Origin: JAGWBD01 sp965220615
GTDB taxonomy: Bacteria > Chloroflexota > Anaerolineae > Aggregatilineales > Phototrophicaceae
DNA: 64,000 nucleotides
NCBI GenBank assembly: GCA_965220615.1
Contig: CBDCQL010000002.1
Coordinates: 1,364,001-1,428,000 of the forward strand
Direction of reading: 5' to 3'
A model generated the notes under the pieces. The model was not told the DNA's origin, did no database searches, and saw only the letters and a program-made list of their open reading frames with translations. The position numbers and the translations under genes were made by a program. This document shows positions 53,981 to 63,083 of this stretch, piece by piece. How positions within the stretch are numbered: the first letter of the stretch is position 1; each line of letters opens with the position of its first letter.

Positions 53981-54566
53981 CGACCACCTCCTTCACAGGC
54001 GCGCCTTCCAGACACAACAACCAGAGCTTGCTCTCGATTCCCTTCGCCCCGCTGTAACCGGTCAGTCGGCCGTCGCTGCCGACGACCCGATGACAGGGCA
54101 CGACGATCGGCACCGGATTGCGTCCCAGCGCCTGACCCACGGCTCGGCTGGCGCGCGGCGACCCCAGGGCGCGGGCGATTTCACCATAGCTGCGCAGTTC
54201 GCCGGCCGGGATGGCGCAGGCCCGATGCAATACCCGTTGCTGAAAGCGGGTCATCTCGCCCAGATCGACAGGCAGGTGAAAGCGAACATGGCAGCCGTCA
54301 AAGTAGGCGACGAGTTGCTCCTGCGTCTCACGCAGGGCATCGGGATTGCGCCTCGACCTCGCCCTGGCTGGCAAGCGGCCGCGAAAACTGTCTTCCGTCA
54401 CGCCAAACGCCAGGCGACACAAACCCGCCTCGCTTCGGGCCAGATACAGCGGGCCCAACGGCGAGTCCATCTCGGACCACTCGACCAACGGCGCCGTGCG
54501 CGCAAACCAGTCCAGCACGCGCTCCCGCGATTGTTTCACTTCACTTGCACTTGCATTTGCGTTCAT
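53973..54566 (-). CDS. ogt: Methylated-DNA--[protein]-cysteine S-methyltransferase
   Basis: A suicide repair protein for O6-alkylguanine. 197 residues from ATG 54566 (GGAGGAGCA upstream). MTRFQQRVLHRACAIPAGELRSYGEIARALGSPRASRAVGQALGRNPVPIVVPCHRVVGSDGRLTGYSG spans the DNA-binding helix and the acceptor Cys in PCHRV (the positions are about 120-180). The start forms an ATGA overlap with the sigma factor stop. N-terminal residues about 18-100 are the variable Ogt domain. Confidence 0.95.
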   Translation of the reverse strand: MNANASASEVKQSRERVLDWFARTAPLVEWSEMDSPLGPLYLARSEAGLCRLAFGVTEDSFRGRLPARARSRRNPDALRETQEQLVAYFDGCHVRFHLPVDLGEMTRFQQRVLHRACAIPAGELRSYGEIARALGSPRASRAVGQALGRNPVPIVVPCHRVVGSDGRLTGYSGAKGIESKLWLLCLEGAPVKEVVGD

Positions 54567-55051
54567 TGCTCCTCCAGTTCCCGGCGCAGACGACGAACAC
54601 CCTGCGAAACGTTGGCCCTTGCGCCTGCCTCGCTGCAACGCATCACGGACGCCAGCTCCGGATAACGCAGTTCGTGACCGTAGCGCAACAGGACCGCCGC
54701 GCGCTGGCGGGGCGGCAAGGCGCCAACCCTCTCCAGCACGAAAGCCAGTTCCTCCCCATGTTCCAGTTGCTCGAGCGGCGTGCGCGCCTCATCCGGCACG
54801 TCACAGTCCTCCTCCAGGGGGAACTCACGGCGACCCTTTCGCAGGGCATTCAGAGCGCAGTTTGTGGCGATGCGATAGAGCCAGGCGCGCGCGTTGCTGT
54901 TCGGGCGCAACCGGTCGAATGCCCCCCAGGCGCGCAGCCAGGTTTCCTGCGTCAGATCAGCGGGGTCGGAAGTCGAGCCTTCCGCCATCCGCCGCAGGTA
55001 ATGGTAGAGCTCGTCGTGATGAAGTTCGATCAGGGCTTCGAAGCGGACCAG
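54563..55051 (-). CDS. ECF-like sigma-70 family RNA polymerase sigma factor, CTG start
   Basis: 162 residues if started at CTG 55051. Region 2 reads FEALIELHHDELYHYLRRM, then DPADLTQETWLRAWGAFDRL and ARAWLYRIATNCALNALRK. Region 4 is LPPRQRAAVLLRYGHELRYPELASVM ... EAGARANVSQGVRRLRREL. No ATG, GTG or TTG lies between the in-frame TAG (about 55081) and ATG 54988. Starting at 54988 would lose the first half of region 2. CTG 55051 has GAGGGGG eight bases upstream, an excellent ribosome site. It overlaps ogt by ATGA. No anti-sigma gene adjoins. Confidence 0.85.
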   Translation of the reverse strand: MVRFEALIELHHDELYHYLRRMAEGSTSDPADLTQETWLRAWGAFDRLRPNSNARAWLYRIATNCALNALRKGRREFPLEEDCDVPDEARTPLEQLEHGEELAFVLERVGALPPRQRAAVLLRYGHELRYPELASVMRCSEAGARANVSQGVRRLRRELEEQ

Positions 55052-55200
55052 GGCTATTTCCCCCTCTGTATATCTCTAAAACCCGCTTCAGGCCCGTTTG
55101 TGAAAGACGAGGCTGATTTCTTGTGCCGGAACGCGGTGCCGTCGTCATCCCACGCCCGTCTGAAGGTACTGCCAATGCCGTTAAGGAATCGTGCCCGGCG

Positions 55201-56472
55201 TCATTCGGCCAGGGAGACCGCATCGTCGGCGACCAGGCGTACGAAGCGGCGCTTGCCCACCTGCAACACCGCCGGCAACATGTCCGCGGTCACCAGGGCC
55301 TGCACGTCGCGGACCTGAACGTCATTCAGTCGAACGCCATTTTGTTTCATCATGCGCCGCGCCTCGCCCCCACTGTTGACCATGTTGAGGCGGCGCAAGA
55401 GATCGAGCACACGTTCTTCACCCTGCAGCGCGACCTCGTCGATTTCCTGGGGAACGCCACCGCCGCGAAACACCTCATCCCAACGGGCGCGCGCAGCCCC
55501 GGCCTCGGAAGGGCTGCAGAATATGCTGACAATTTCCTGCGCCAGTTGCAGCTTGACCTCGTTGGGATGCAGACTGCCATCCTGCAGTCCACGAGCCGTT
55601 GCCTCCAGCTGCGCCGGCGACCAGCCCAGGATCAGCTTGTGATAGGCGGGCATGGCCACGTCAGGCACGCTCATGACCTTGCCAAACATGTCCCAGGGTT
55701 CAGCCAGCAGCGGGATGTGGTTGCCGATGCTCTTGCTCATTTTGGCTTCGCCGTCCGTGCCCGGCAACAACTCACCCATGATGAGGGCGATTTGTGGCTT
55801 TTGGCCCAACGCCTGTTGCAGCTTGCGTCCCGCGACCAGAATGTTGAAAAGCTGGTCCTGTCCGCCAACCTGGACGTCGGCCTCCTGGGCGACGGCGTCG
55901 TAGCCCTGCATCAGGCCGTAAAACAGTTCGTGCAGAAAAATGGGGACGCCCGCATCCAGTCGCTTGCGGAAGTTCTCGCGCACCAGGAATTGCTGCACGG
56001 TGAAGTTGCTGGCCAGGCGAATGATGTCCGCGAAATCCAGCGGCGACAGCCACTCGTCGTTGTAGCGCACGCGCGTCAGTTGCGGGTCGAGAATCTTGAA
56101 GGCCTGCTCGGCGTAGGTGCGGGCGTTTTCCTGCACCTGTTCGCGCGTCAACTGTTCGCGCGCCTCCTCCTTGTCGGAGGGGTCACCGATCAAACTGGTG
56201 AAGGAACCCACCAGGAAGGTCACGTCATGTCCCAGTTCCTGGAACTGGCGCAGTTTGCGCATGGTGATGGTATGCCCGAGATGCAGGTCCGAGGTGCGCG
56301 GATCATAGCCGCAATACACGCGCAGCGGACGGCCCTCCCGTTCCGCCTCCAGCAGACGCTGGCGCAGCTCCGCGCGCATGGTCTCCGTGGTCTCTACGTC
56401 GCCGGATTCCGCGCCGGACATGAGCACGTCGACCTGTTCGTCAATCGTCAAGGTGGCATTCGCTGTCGTCAC
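55201..56472 (-). CDS. tyrS: Tyrosyl-tRNA synthetase
   Basis: Charges tRNA-Tyr. 423 residues from GTG 56472 (GAGG about nine bases upstream; a -10 TATACT lies at 56511-56506). Class I motifs are YDPRTSDLHLGHT (HIGH-like HLGH) and AKMSKSIGN (KMSKS). VQVGGQDQLFNILVAGR binds tyrosine. The C-terminal S4 RNA-binding domain has RRMMKQNGVRLNDVQV. This is the TyrRS subgroup with HLGH and an N-terminal extension of about 45 residues. Confidence 0.96.
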   Translation of the reverse strand: MTTANATLTIDEQVDVLMSGAESGDVETTETMRAELRQRLLEAEREGRPLRVYCGYDPRTSDLHLGHTITMRKLRQFQELGHDVTFLVGSFTSLIGDPSDKEEAREQLTREQVQENARTYAEQAFKILDPQLTRVRYNDEWLSPLDFADIIRLASNFTVQQFLVRENFRKRLDAGVPIFLHELFYGLMQGYDAVAQEADVQVGGQDQLFNILVAGRKLQQALGQKPQIALIMGELLPGTDGEAKMSKSIGNHIPLLAEPWDMFGKVMSVPDVAMPAYHKLILGWSPAQLEATARGLQDGSLHPNEVKLQLAQEIVSIFCSPSEAGAARARWDEVFRGGGVPQEIDEVALQGEERVLDLLRRLNMVNSGGEARRMMKQNGVRLNDVQVRDVQALVTADMLPAVLQVGKRRFVRLVADDAVSLAE

Positions 56473-56524
56473 TCTGCGTCAACCTCTTTTCCTGCGGGCG
56501 CGGCGAGTATAGCACAGGGGCGTT

Positions 56525-58735
56525 CTATTCTTCCGGCACGCGCTGCAACCAAAGCGCGGACAGCGCCGGCAGGTCCAGCAGCAGGCTGAAGCCCTGGCCA
56601 TGAGCGGGCTGTGTCTCCGCTTCCAGGTGGCCTTCGGCGCCCGTGCCACTGCCGCCGTACAGCGGGTCGTCGCTGTTGAGCAAGACGGCATACCGGCCGG
56701 GTTGCGCCACGCCAAATCGGTAGCTGTGCAAGGTCTCGTGAGAGAAGTTGCAGAGGGCCAGCACCGGCTCCACCGAATCGCTGCCCAGACGACTCCAGGC
56801 CAGAGTGCTGTGTTGCGCGTTGTGCACGTCGATCCAGCGGAATCCCGCGTCCTCGAAGTCCCGTTGCCACAGCGCCGGCAGCGACCGGTAAAGTTGATTC
56901 GCCTGGCGCACCAGTTCAAATAGTCCGCGATGATGCGGCCACTGCAGCAGGTTCCAGTCCAGTCCCCGCGTTTCGCTCCATTCCTGCCACTCCCCCAGTT
57001 CCAGGCCCATGAAGGTCAGTTTCTTGCCGGGGTGCGCCAGCATGTACAGGTACAGCGCCCGCAGCGTGGCAAACTGCTGCCACCAGTCGCCGGCCATCTT
57101 GCCCAGCATGGAACCCTTCAGATGCACGACTTCATCGTGCGAGAAAGGCAACACGAAGTTTTCGCTGAAGGCGTACATCAGCGAAAATGTGATGCGTTCG
57201 TGCAGCAGGTGACGGTCGGCCGGATGCGCCCGCAGGTAGGCCAGGGTGTCATTCATCCAGCCCATATTCCATTTCAGGGTAAAGCCCAAACCGCCTGAGT
57301 CCACCGGCAGCGACACACCGGGCCAGGCGCTCGATTCTTCGGCGATGGTGATGGCGCCCGGCACTTCCCCGTGCACGGCAGCGTTGAAGTCTCGCAGGAA
57401 ACGAATGGCGTCCAGGTTTTCATGGCCGCCTTCTTCGTTTGTCAGCGACTCGCTGTCCTCGCGCCCGAAATTGAGATACAGCATTGATGACACGGCATCG
57501 ACCCGCAGGCCGTCGACGTGATACTTGCGCAGCCAGAAAAGCGCATTGGACAAGAGGAAGTTGCGCACCTCGTTGCGGCCAAAGTTGAAAACACGCGTGC
57601 CCCACTGCGGCTGTTCGCCCAGGCGCGGATCGGCATGCGAGTAGAGATGGGTGCCATCAAAGCGGGACAGACCGTGCTCGTCGCGCGGGAAGTGCGCCGG
57701 CACCCAGTCCAGCAGGACCCCGATCCCCGCCTGGTGACAGGCATCGACAAAGGCCATGAAGTCCTGCGGTTCCCCGTAGCGGCTGGACAAGGCATGGTAG
57801 CCGCTCACCTGGTAACCCCAGGAGGCGTCCAGCGGGTGTTCGGCAAGGGGTAGAAACTCCACGTGCGTGTAACCCATGTCACAGAGCCATGGAATCAGTT
57901 GCTGCGCCAGTTCGCGAAAATTGAGCAGGCCGCCATCGGGACGACGGCGCCAGGACCCGGCGTGAATCTCATAGATGAGCACAGGGCCCTGCAGCAACGC
58001 ATCGACGGAACGCTCTGCCATCCAGGCCTCGTCGCCCCAGGTGTAGCCACCCAGGTCCGTGACGATGGACGCCGTTTTCGGCCGTAATTCGCTGCGGAAG
58101 GCGTAGGGGTCCGCCTTCTGTGCATTGTAATTGCCATAGCCGACGACGTCGTATTTGTAGGCCGTGCCGGGGCCGGTCCCGGGAACAAAGAGTTCGTGAA
58201 TGCCGCTTTCGCCCCGCGGCTGCATGGGGTGTGTTCGGGGGTCCCAGTTGTTGAAATCTCCGACCACGCTGACGCGCCAGGCATTCGGCGCCCAGACGGC
58301 AAAGTTGACGCCGGCCACACCACTGCAACTGCGCAGATGGGCGCCAAGTTTCTCGTAACTGTCGTGCCAGTTCCCCTGGCCGTAGAGATAGCGGTCGTAG
58401 TCCGTCAGCAGGGCATCGCGAAAGGCGTAGGGATCGGCGAAACGGGAGCTGCGGCCCGCGAAACTGTGTTCCTCGAAGCTGTACCGCGACCAGTCGCCCT
58501 CCACCGTCGCCGTAAAGTAGCCGTCCGCCTGTGTTCGTTGCAGCCGGACGCGCTCGCCAGTCCTTTCGTTGCAGGTGAAGAGTTCCCGGGCGTGGGGACG
58601 AAATGCCCGCAAACGCAACCGACCTTCGCCCGTCCGCTGCGGCCCCAGCACCTCGAAAGGCAGCCCGCAACTGCCTTCTGCCAGCGCCGCGATCAGGTCA
58701 TCCTGCCTTCCTGTGCCTTGCCTGTCGTGGTCCAT
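56525..58735 (-). CDS. glgB: 1,4-alpha-glucan branching enzyme
   Basis: Introduces alpha-1,6 branches in glycogen. 736 residues: an N1 and N2 CBM48 module (FAVWAPNAWRVSVVGDFNNWD near 145-165), the GH13 barrel, and the C-terminal beta domain. YEIHAGSWRR, the nucleophile Asp in VDGLRVDAVSSMLYL, the acid Glu in ITIAEESSAWPGV and the transition-state Asp in LPFSHDEVVHLKGSML are all present. ATG 58735 lies seven bases after a -10 box, suggesting a leaderless mRNA. No other glycogen genes are nearby. Confidence 0.96.
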   Translation of the reverse strand: MDHDRQGTGRQDDLIAALAEGSCGLPFEVLGPQRTGEGRLRLRAFRPHARELFTCNERTGERVRLQRTQADGYFTATVEGDWSRYSFEEHSFAGRSSRFADPYAFRDALLTDYDRYLYGQGNWHDSYEKLGAHLRSCSGVAGVNFAVWAPNAWRVSVVGDFNNWDPRTHPMQPRGESGIHELFVPGTGPGTAYKYDVVGYGNYNAQKADPYAFRSELRPKTASIVTDLGGYTWGDEAWMAERSVDALLQGPVLIYEIHAGSWRRRPDGGLLNFRELAQQLIPWLCDMGYTHVEFLPLAEHPLDASWGYQVSGYHALSSRYGEPQDFMAFVDACHQAGIGVLLDWVPAHFPRDEHGLSRFDGTHLYSHADPRLGEQPQWGTRVFNFGRNEVRNFLLSNALFWLRKYHVDGLRVDAVSSMLYLNFGREDSESLTNEEGGHENLDAIRFLRDFNAAVHGEVPGAITIAEESSAWPGVSLPVDSGGLGFTLKWNMGWMNDTLAYLRAHPADRHLLHERITFSLMYAFSENFVLPFSHDEVVHLKGSMLGKMAGDWWQQFATLRALYLYMLAHPGKKLTFMGLELGEWQEWSETRGLDWNLLQWPHHRGLFELVRQANQLYRSLPALWQRDFEDAGFRWIDVHNAQHSTLAWSRLGSDSVEPVLALCNFSHETLHSYRFGVAQPGRYAVLLNSDDPLYGGSGTGAEGHLEAETQPAHGQGFSLLLDLPALSALWLQRVPEE

Positions 58736-58742
58736 GGACGGG

Positions 58743-58793
58743 ATTATGACGGCCCGCCCTTACCTTGTGAAGAGTCGGCAATTTGCCTATACT
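58743..58793. promoter_or_regulatory. Divergent glgB and alaS promoters sharing a -35 region
   Basis: Rightward (alaS): -35 TTGTGA 58765-58770, 17-nt spacer, -10 TATACT 58788-58793. Leftward (glgB): -35 TTCACA 58771-58766, 17-nt spacer, -10 CATAAT 58748-58743. The two -35 hexamers overlap by five bases on opposite strands, so the promoters should exclude each other. Confidence 0.6.
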
Positions 58794-58831
58794 TTTGGCC
58801 TGTCAAATCATCCTCACCACAGGGCTCCCCC

Positions 58832-61528
58832 ATGAAGCGCATGAGCAGCAGTGAGGCGCGCGCAGCCTTTCTGGAATTCTTCGCCGACAGGCAACACCAG
58901 GTTGTCCCGTCTTCCTCCCTGGTTCCCGGCAATGACCCCACGCTGCTCTTCGCCAATTCAGGCATGGTGCAGTTCAAGGACGTCTTTCTCGGCAACGAGC
59001 GGCGCGACTATCGTCGGGCGACCACGTCGCAAAAGTGTCTGCGCGTCAGTGGCAAGCACAACGACCTGGAAGAAGTGGGCCCCTCCCCCCGCCATCACAC
59101 CTTTTTTGAAATGCTGGGGAACTTCAGTTTCGGCGACTATTTCAAACTGGAAGCCATGCAAATGGCCTGGGAGTTGCTGACGGTCGTCTACGGTCTGCAA
59201 ACTGATCGTCTGGCCGTCACAGTCTACGAGAAGGACGATGACAGTTACGAGCTCTGGCGGGACGCCATTGGCATCGATACGCGACGTATCGCGCGCCTCG
59301 GCCCGGACGACAACTTCTGGCAGATGGCGGAGACTGGCCCCTGCGGCCCCAACAGCGAGATTCACTGGGACAAATACCCGGAGCGCGGCGAGGCCGACAT
59401 CATCCCCTCGCTGGAAGCCGATGACGACCGCTTCCTCGAACTCTGGAACCTGGTGTTCATGCAATTCAACCGGACGCAGCCGGACCCGCAACACAGCGGC
59501 GCCTTTGACACGCCCCTGCCCAGGCCCGGCGTGGACACCGGCCTCGGTCTGGAGCGAATCACCAGCATTCTGCAGGGCGTTGACGTCAACTACGACACGG
59601 ACCTCTTTGTAACGCCGATTCGGGCCTTGCAGTCCCTGACCGGCCACAGCGATGCCGAACGGGACGCCGACGTCGTTCCCTACCGGGTCATCGCCGACCA
59701 CATGCGGGCGGCCGTCTTTCTCATCGCCGACGGCGTGCTGCCCGGCCCAAAGGGGCGCGACTCGGTGACCCGTCTGGTCATTCGGCGCGCGGCGCGCTTT
59801 GGACGCAAACTGGGTTTCGACGGCCCGTTTCTGGCGCAAATAGCGAACGCCGTCATTGAGGTCATGGGTGGTCACTACGTAGAACTGGTCGAACGCCAGA
59901 CGACGATTTGCGGCGTCATCACGCGGGAGGAAGAACGTTTTCATCGTACCCTGGGGCGGGGCCTGGGCGAGCTGGACAGCAAGCTTGGCGACCTGCAGGA
60001 CAACGGGATCGGCACCCTGCCAGGCGAACAGGCCTTTTACCTCGCCGCGACGCTCGGCCTGCCGGTGGAAGTCATTCGCGACGTCGCCTCTGAACGCGAC
60101 ATGGACGTTGACCTCGCCGGATTCGAAGCCGCACAAGAGCGACATGCGCTCGTCAGTGGCGCTGGCCAGGCGATGGGCGCGTTGGAGGGCAACGAAGCCT
60201 GGCAGGCGCTGCACGCCGGCCTGCAGGAATCGAATGACCTCGTATACGACCCCTACGGGCCGCCGGAGCGGAAGACGCGGCTGCTGGCCCTGCTGCAGGG
60301 GGCGCAGCCCCTCGCCGAAGTCATCGCCGGTGACCGGGTGGAGGTCGTGCTGGCAGAAACGCCCTTCTACGTCGAGGCGGGCGGCCAGGTCGCGGATCGC
60401 GGCGTCATACGTGGCGACGGCTGGTTGATCGACGTCGAGGACACGCGCCAGCCGGTTGACGGCCTCGTCATACACCTGGGCGAGGTCATCGAAGGTCGCC
60501 CCAGGATCGGTGAACAGGCTGTGGCTGCCGTGGATGTCCAACGGCGGCGGGACGTCACCCGCAACCACAGCGCAACCCATTTGCTGCATGCTGCGTTACG
60601 GCATCAACTGGGTGAACAGGTCCAGCAGCGGGGATCACTGGTCGCCGCTGACCGGCTGCGCTTCGACTTCGTCCACGATGGAGCCATCAGCGACGCCGGG
60701 TTACGCCGCGTGGAAATCGAGGTCAACGACGCCATTCTTTCTGACCTCCGCGTACAGGTGGCCTTCAAACCATTGACCGAGGCGCGCGCAGAAGGCGCCA
60801 TTGCCCTCTTCGGCGAAAAGTACAGCGACACCGTGCGCACCATTCGCATGGGTGACGGTGACGGACCTTACAGCTATGAACTATGCGGTGGTTTGCACGT
60901 CGCCCGCACCCAGGCGATCGGGCAATTCCGAATTCTTTCGGAAGGAAGCGTGAGCGCAGGCGTGCGACGGGTTGAGGCTGTTACCGGCCGCGCCGCGCAG
61001 AGTTTCGTCCAGGATGCCCTTGCGCAACTGGGTGACCTGGCCAGGTTACTGGGCGGCGGCAGGCGGGAATTGCCGGAACGCCTGGTCGCCCTGCAGGAGG
61101 AACTGGGCGACAGTCGTCGCGAACTCGGCGCACTGCGACGGGAGTTGGCCCGCCATGAATTTGCCAAACATCTGGATGACATTGAATATGCGGGCGATCT
61201 GCCCTTCCTGATTGCCCGGATGGACAGCCAGCCGATGGAAGCGCTGCGGGAACTGGCGGATGCCTTTCGCCAGCAGGTGCCGGATGGCGCGCTCGTCCTA
61301 GGCGGAGTCCACGAAGAGCGCCCGCTGTTGCTGGTCTCGATCGCCCCAGGGCGGGTGGAACAGGGACTGCATGCCGGCCAGATCATCCGGCCCCTGGCCA
61401 AAAGGGTTGGCGGTGGGGGCGGCGGTCGGCCCAACATGGCCCAGGCCGGCGGCCGGGATGCCGACGCCCTGCCCCAGGCGCTCGCCGACGCCCGCTCCCT
61501 GATCATGGACCACTGGCAACCGGCCTGA
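58832..61528 (+). CDS. alaS: Alanyl-tRNA synthetase
   Basis: Charges tRNA-Ala and edits mischarged Ser/Gly. 898 residues from ATG 58832. The class II core is near the N-terminus (FANSGMVQFKDVFLG, KCLRVSGKHNDLEEVG, HHTFFEMLGNFSFGDYFK). The editing domain has the zinc motif RNHSATHLLHAAL and CGGLHVARTQAIGQF. The C-Ala domain ends GGGGGGRPNMAQAGG. Its stop is one base before the next start. Confidence 0.97.
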   Translation: MKRMSSSEARAAFLEFFADRQHQVVPSSSLVPGNDPTLLFANSGMVQFKDVFLGNERRDYRRATTSQKCLRVSGKHNDLEEVGPSPRHHTFFEMLGNFSFGDYFKLEAMQMAWELLTVVYGLQTDRLAVTVYEKDDDSYELWRDAIGIDTRRIARLGPDDNFWQMAETGPCGPNSEIHWDKYPERGEADIIPSLEADDDRFLELWNLVFMQFNRTQPDPQHSGAFDTPLPRPGVDTGLGLERITSILQGVDVNYDTDLFVTPIRALQSLTGHSDAERDADVVPYRVIADHMRAAVFLIADGVLPGPKGRDSVTRLVIRRAARFGRKLGFDGPFLAQIANAVIEVMGGHYVELVERQTTICGVITREEERFHRTLGRGLGELDSKLGDLQDNGIGTLPGEQAFYLAATLGLPVEVIRDVASERDMDVDLAGFEAAQERHALVSGAGQAMGALEGNEAWQALHAGLQESNDLVYDPYGPPERKTRLLALLQGAQPLAEVIAGDRVEVVLAETPFYVEAGGQVADRGVIRGDGWLIDVEDTRQPVDGLVIHLGEVIEGRPRIGEQAVAAVDVQRRRDVTRNHSATHLLHAALRHQLGEQVQQRGSLVAADRLRFDFVHDGAISDAGLRRVEIEVNDAILSDLRVQVAFKPLTEARAEGAIALFGEKYSDTVRTIRMGDGDGPYSYELCGGLHVARTQAIGQFRILSEGSVSAGVRRVEAVTGRAAQSFVQDALAQLGDLARLLGGGRRELPERLVALQEELGDSRRELGALRRELARHEFAKHLDDIEYAGDLPFLIARMDSQPMEALRELADAFRQQVPDGALVLGGVHEERPLLLVSIAPGRVEQGLHAGQIIRPLAKRVGGGGGGRPNMAQAGGRDADALPQALADARSLIMDHWQPA

Positions 61529-61529
61529 C

Positions 61530-63083
61530 ATGCCCCGCCCGGAATTGCTGCAACTCGAGCGCAACGAGGAGGTGGCTTCCGTTCGCAGTCGCCTGCTGCC
61601 CATGGCAAGCAGCAAATTGCTGCTCGTCTGGCCTGTCCGCGGCACAGCGCTAACGCGCCGGCTCGAACTGGTGCTGGTGCAACGCGAAGCGCAACGCCTC
61701 GGCATCCAGCTCGCCCTGTTGACCCAGGACCCGGACGTTATTCGGCACGCCCGCGAACTTAACCTCAGTACATTTGCCACTGTGGGCGCAAGCGAACGCG
61801 GCCGCTGGAAACGGGGTCGGGCCCGGCTCTTGCTGCCGCAACGTTTCGCAACGTCCAACGGGTCACTGCCGGAAGGCCCGGAGGAATCCGCCATTGCCCG
61901 GGTTCAGGCTGCCAGAAAAGAGCCTCCACGTGTCCTGCGGTTGACCGGTGGCATCGTCCTGTTGCTGGTCGTATTGGCGCTTGGCGCCGCGGCCGCGTTG
62001 CTCATCGTGCCGGAGGCGACCATAACCATTTTACCGGCCCGCAGCCTCGTCCAGACCGAGGCCCTGATCACAGCGGACCCCAACGTCGATGCCCCGGACC
62101 TGGTCAATGCCATCGTTCCGGCCCTGCCCCTCAGCATCACCGTTGAGGAAAGCGCCAGTATGCCACCGGGAGGCAGACAGGTGCTTTCTTCCAGCGCGGC
62201 CAGGGGAAGCGTCACTTTCGTGAATCTCGGCAGTGATCCTGTGGACATTCCCGTTGGTACCCTGGTGGGCACCGGCAGCGCCAGATCGGTCTGGTTTCAC
62301 ACCCTGGCCGCCGGCACGCTGGAAGCGGGAGCAGGCAGTCAACTTGAACTGCCGGTCGAGGCGACGCCAGACTTTGCAGGGGCCATCGGTAACGTTGACC
62401 GCGGTCACATCAACACCCTGGGCAGTGAACTCGTGCTTCGCGTCAGTGTGCGCAATCTGCAACCCACCAGTGGTGGCAGCAGTCGCTCTGTCGGCATTAT
62501 TGTGCCGGAAGACCAGGAACGTCTGCTGGCCACGGCCCGGCAGCAAATCAAATCAGAGGCCTATATTTCCCTGCTCTCGCGCCTGGACGAAAACCACTAT
62601 CTCATCCTCGAATCGATCGATCTGGCTACAGAACGCAGCGACTGGACCCGCTTCAGCGCCTCGCCAGGCGACGCCGCCGAATCCCTGCAGCTGGACATGA
62701 AGGCGGTTGTTGAGGCCGTCGCCATCGACGAAAGTCATGCAGAGGACATCATGTTGGATCGGCTGCAGTCCCAGGTTGAGGCCGGCAGCGTTCTGCTTAT
62801 GCACACCGTTCATCACGACCACGGCCCGGTCGTCAGCGACTACGCCGATGGTCTGATACGCTTCTCCCGCAGCGCACACGCGCTGACGGAAAGCATCGTC
62901 GATACGACTGCCCTCAAACAGCAACTCATCGGGCTCACACCGGCCGAGGCTCGCAGCCTCATTCACCAGAACTGGCCTCTGCAACCCGGCACGACGCCGA
63001 TTGTTGAAGTGGCGCCGGCGTGGCCCGGACGATTGCCTTTCCTGGCCATGCGAATTCGGGTCCTGCTGGCGGCACAGACATGA
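61530..63083 (+). CDS. Baseplate J-like domain protein, single-pass membrane anchored
   Basis: 517 residues. The N-terminal cytoplasmic part (about 1-120) resembles a small nucleotide-binding-like fold (SKLLLVWPVRGTALTRRLEL, LGIQLALLTQDPDVIRHARELN). One membrane helix (about 137-160) is followed by an extracellular region resembling phage baseplate J/gp47 proteins (VTFVNLGSDPVDIPVGTLVG, then DFAGAIGNVDRGHINTL). The family is known from Chloroflexota-like genomes without phage context. It starts one base after alaS and overlaps ruvX by ATGA. Function unknown; no other phage genes are present. Confidence 0.75.
   Translation: MPRPELLQLERNEEVASVRSRLLPMASSKLLLVWPVRGTALTRRLELVLVQREAQRLGIQLALLTQDPDVIRHARELNLSTFATVGASERGRWKRGRARLLLPQRFATSNGSLPEGPEESAIARVQAARKEPPRVLRLTGGIVLLLVVLALGAAAALLIVPEATITILPARSLVQTEALITADPNVDAPDLVNAIVPALPLSITVEESASMPPGGRQVLSSSAARGSVTFVNLGSDPVDIPVGTLVGTGSARSVWFHTLAAGTLEAGAGSQLELPVEATPDFAGAIGNVDRGHINTLGSELVLRVSVRNLQPTSGGSSRSVGIIVPEDQERLLATARQQIKSEAYISLLSRLDENHYLILESIDLATERSDWTRFSASPGDAAESLQLDMKAVVEAVAIDESHAEDIMLDRLQSQVEAGSVLLMHTVHHDHGPVVSDYADGLIRFSRSAHALTESIVDTTALKQQLIGLTPAEARSLIHQNWPLQPGTTPIVEVAPAWPGRLPFLAMRIRVLLAAQT

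Noticed and set aside
61530..63083. Prophage remnant because of the baseplate J-like domain
   Set aside because: No other phage gene is present; the gene has a membrane helix and is tightly packed between alaS and ruvX.
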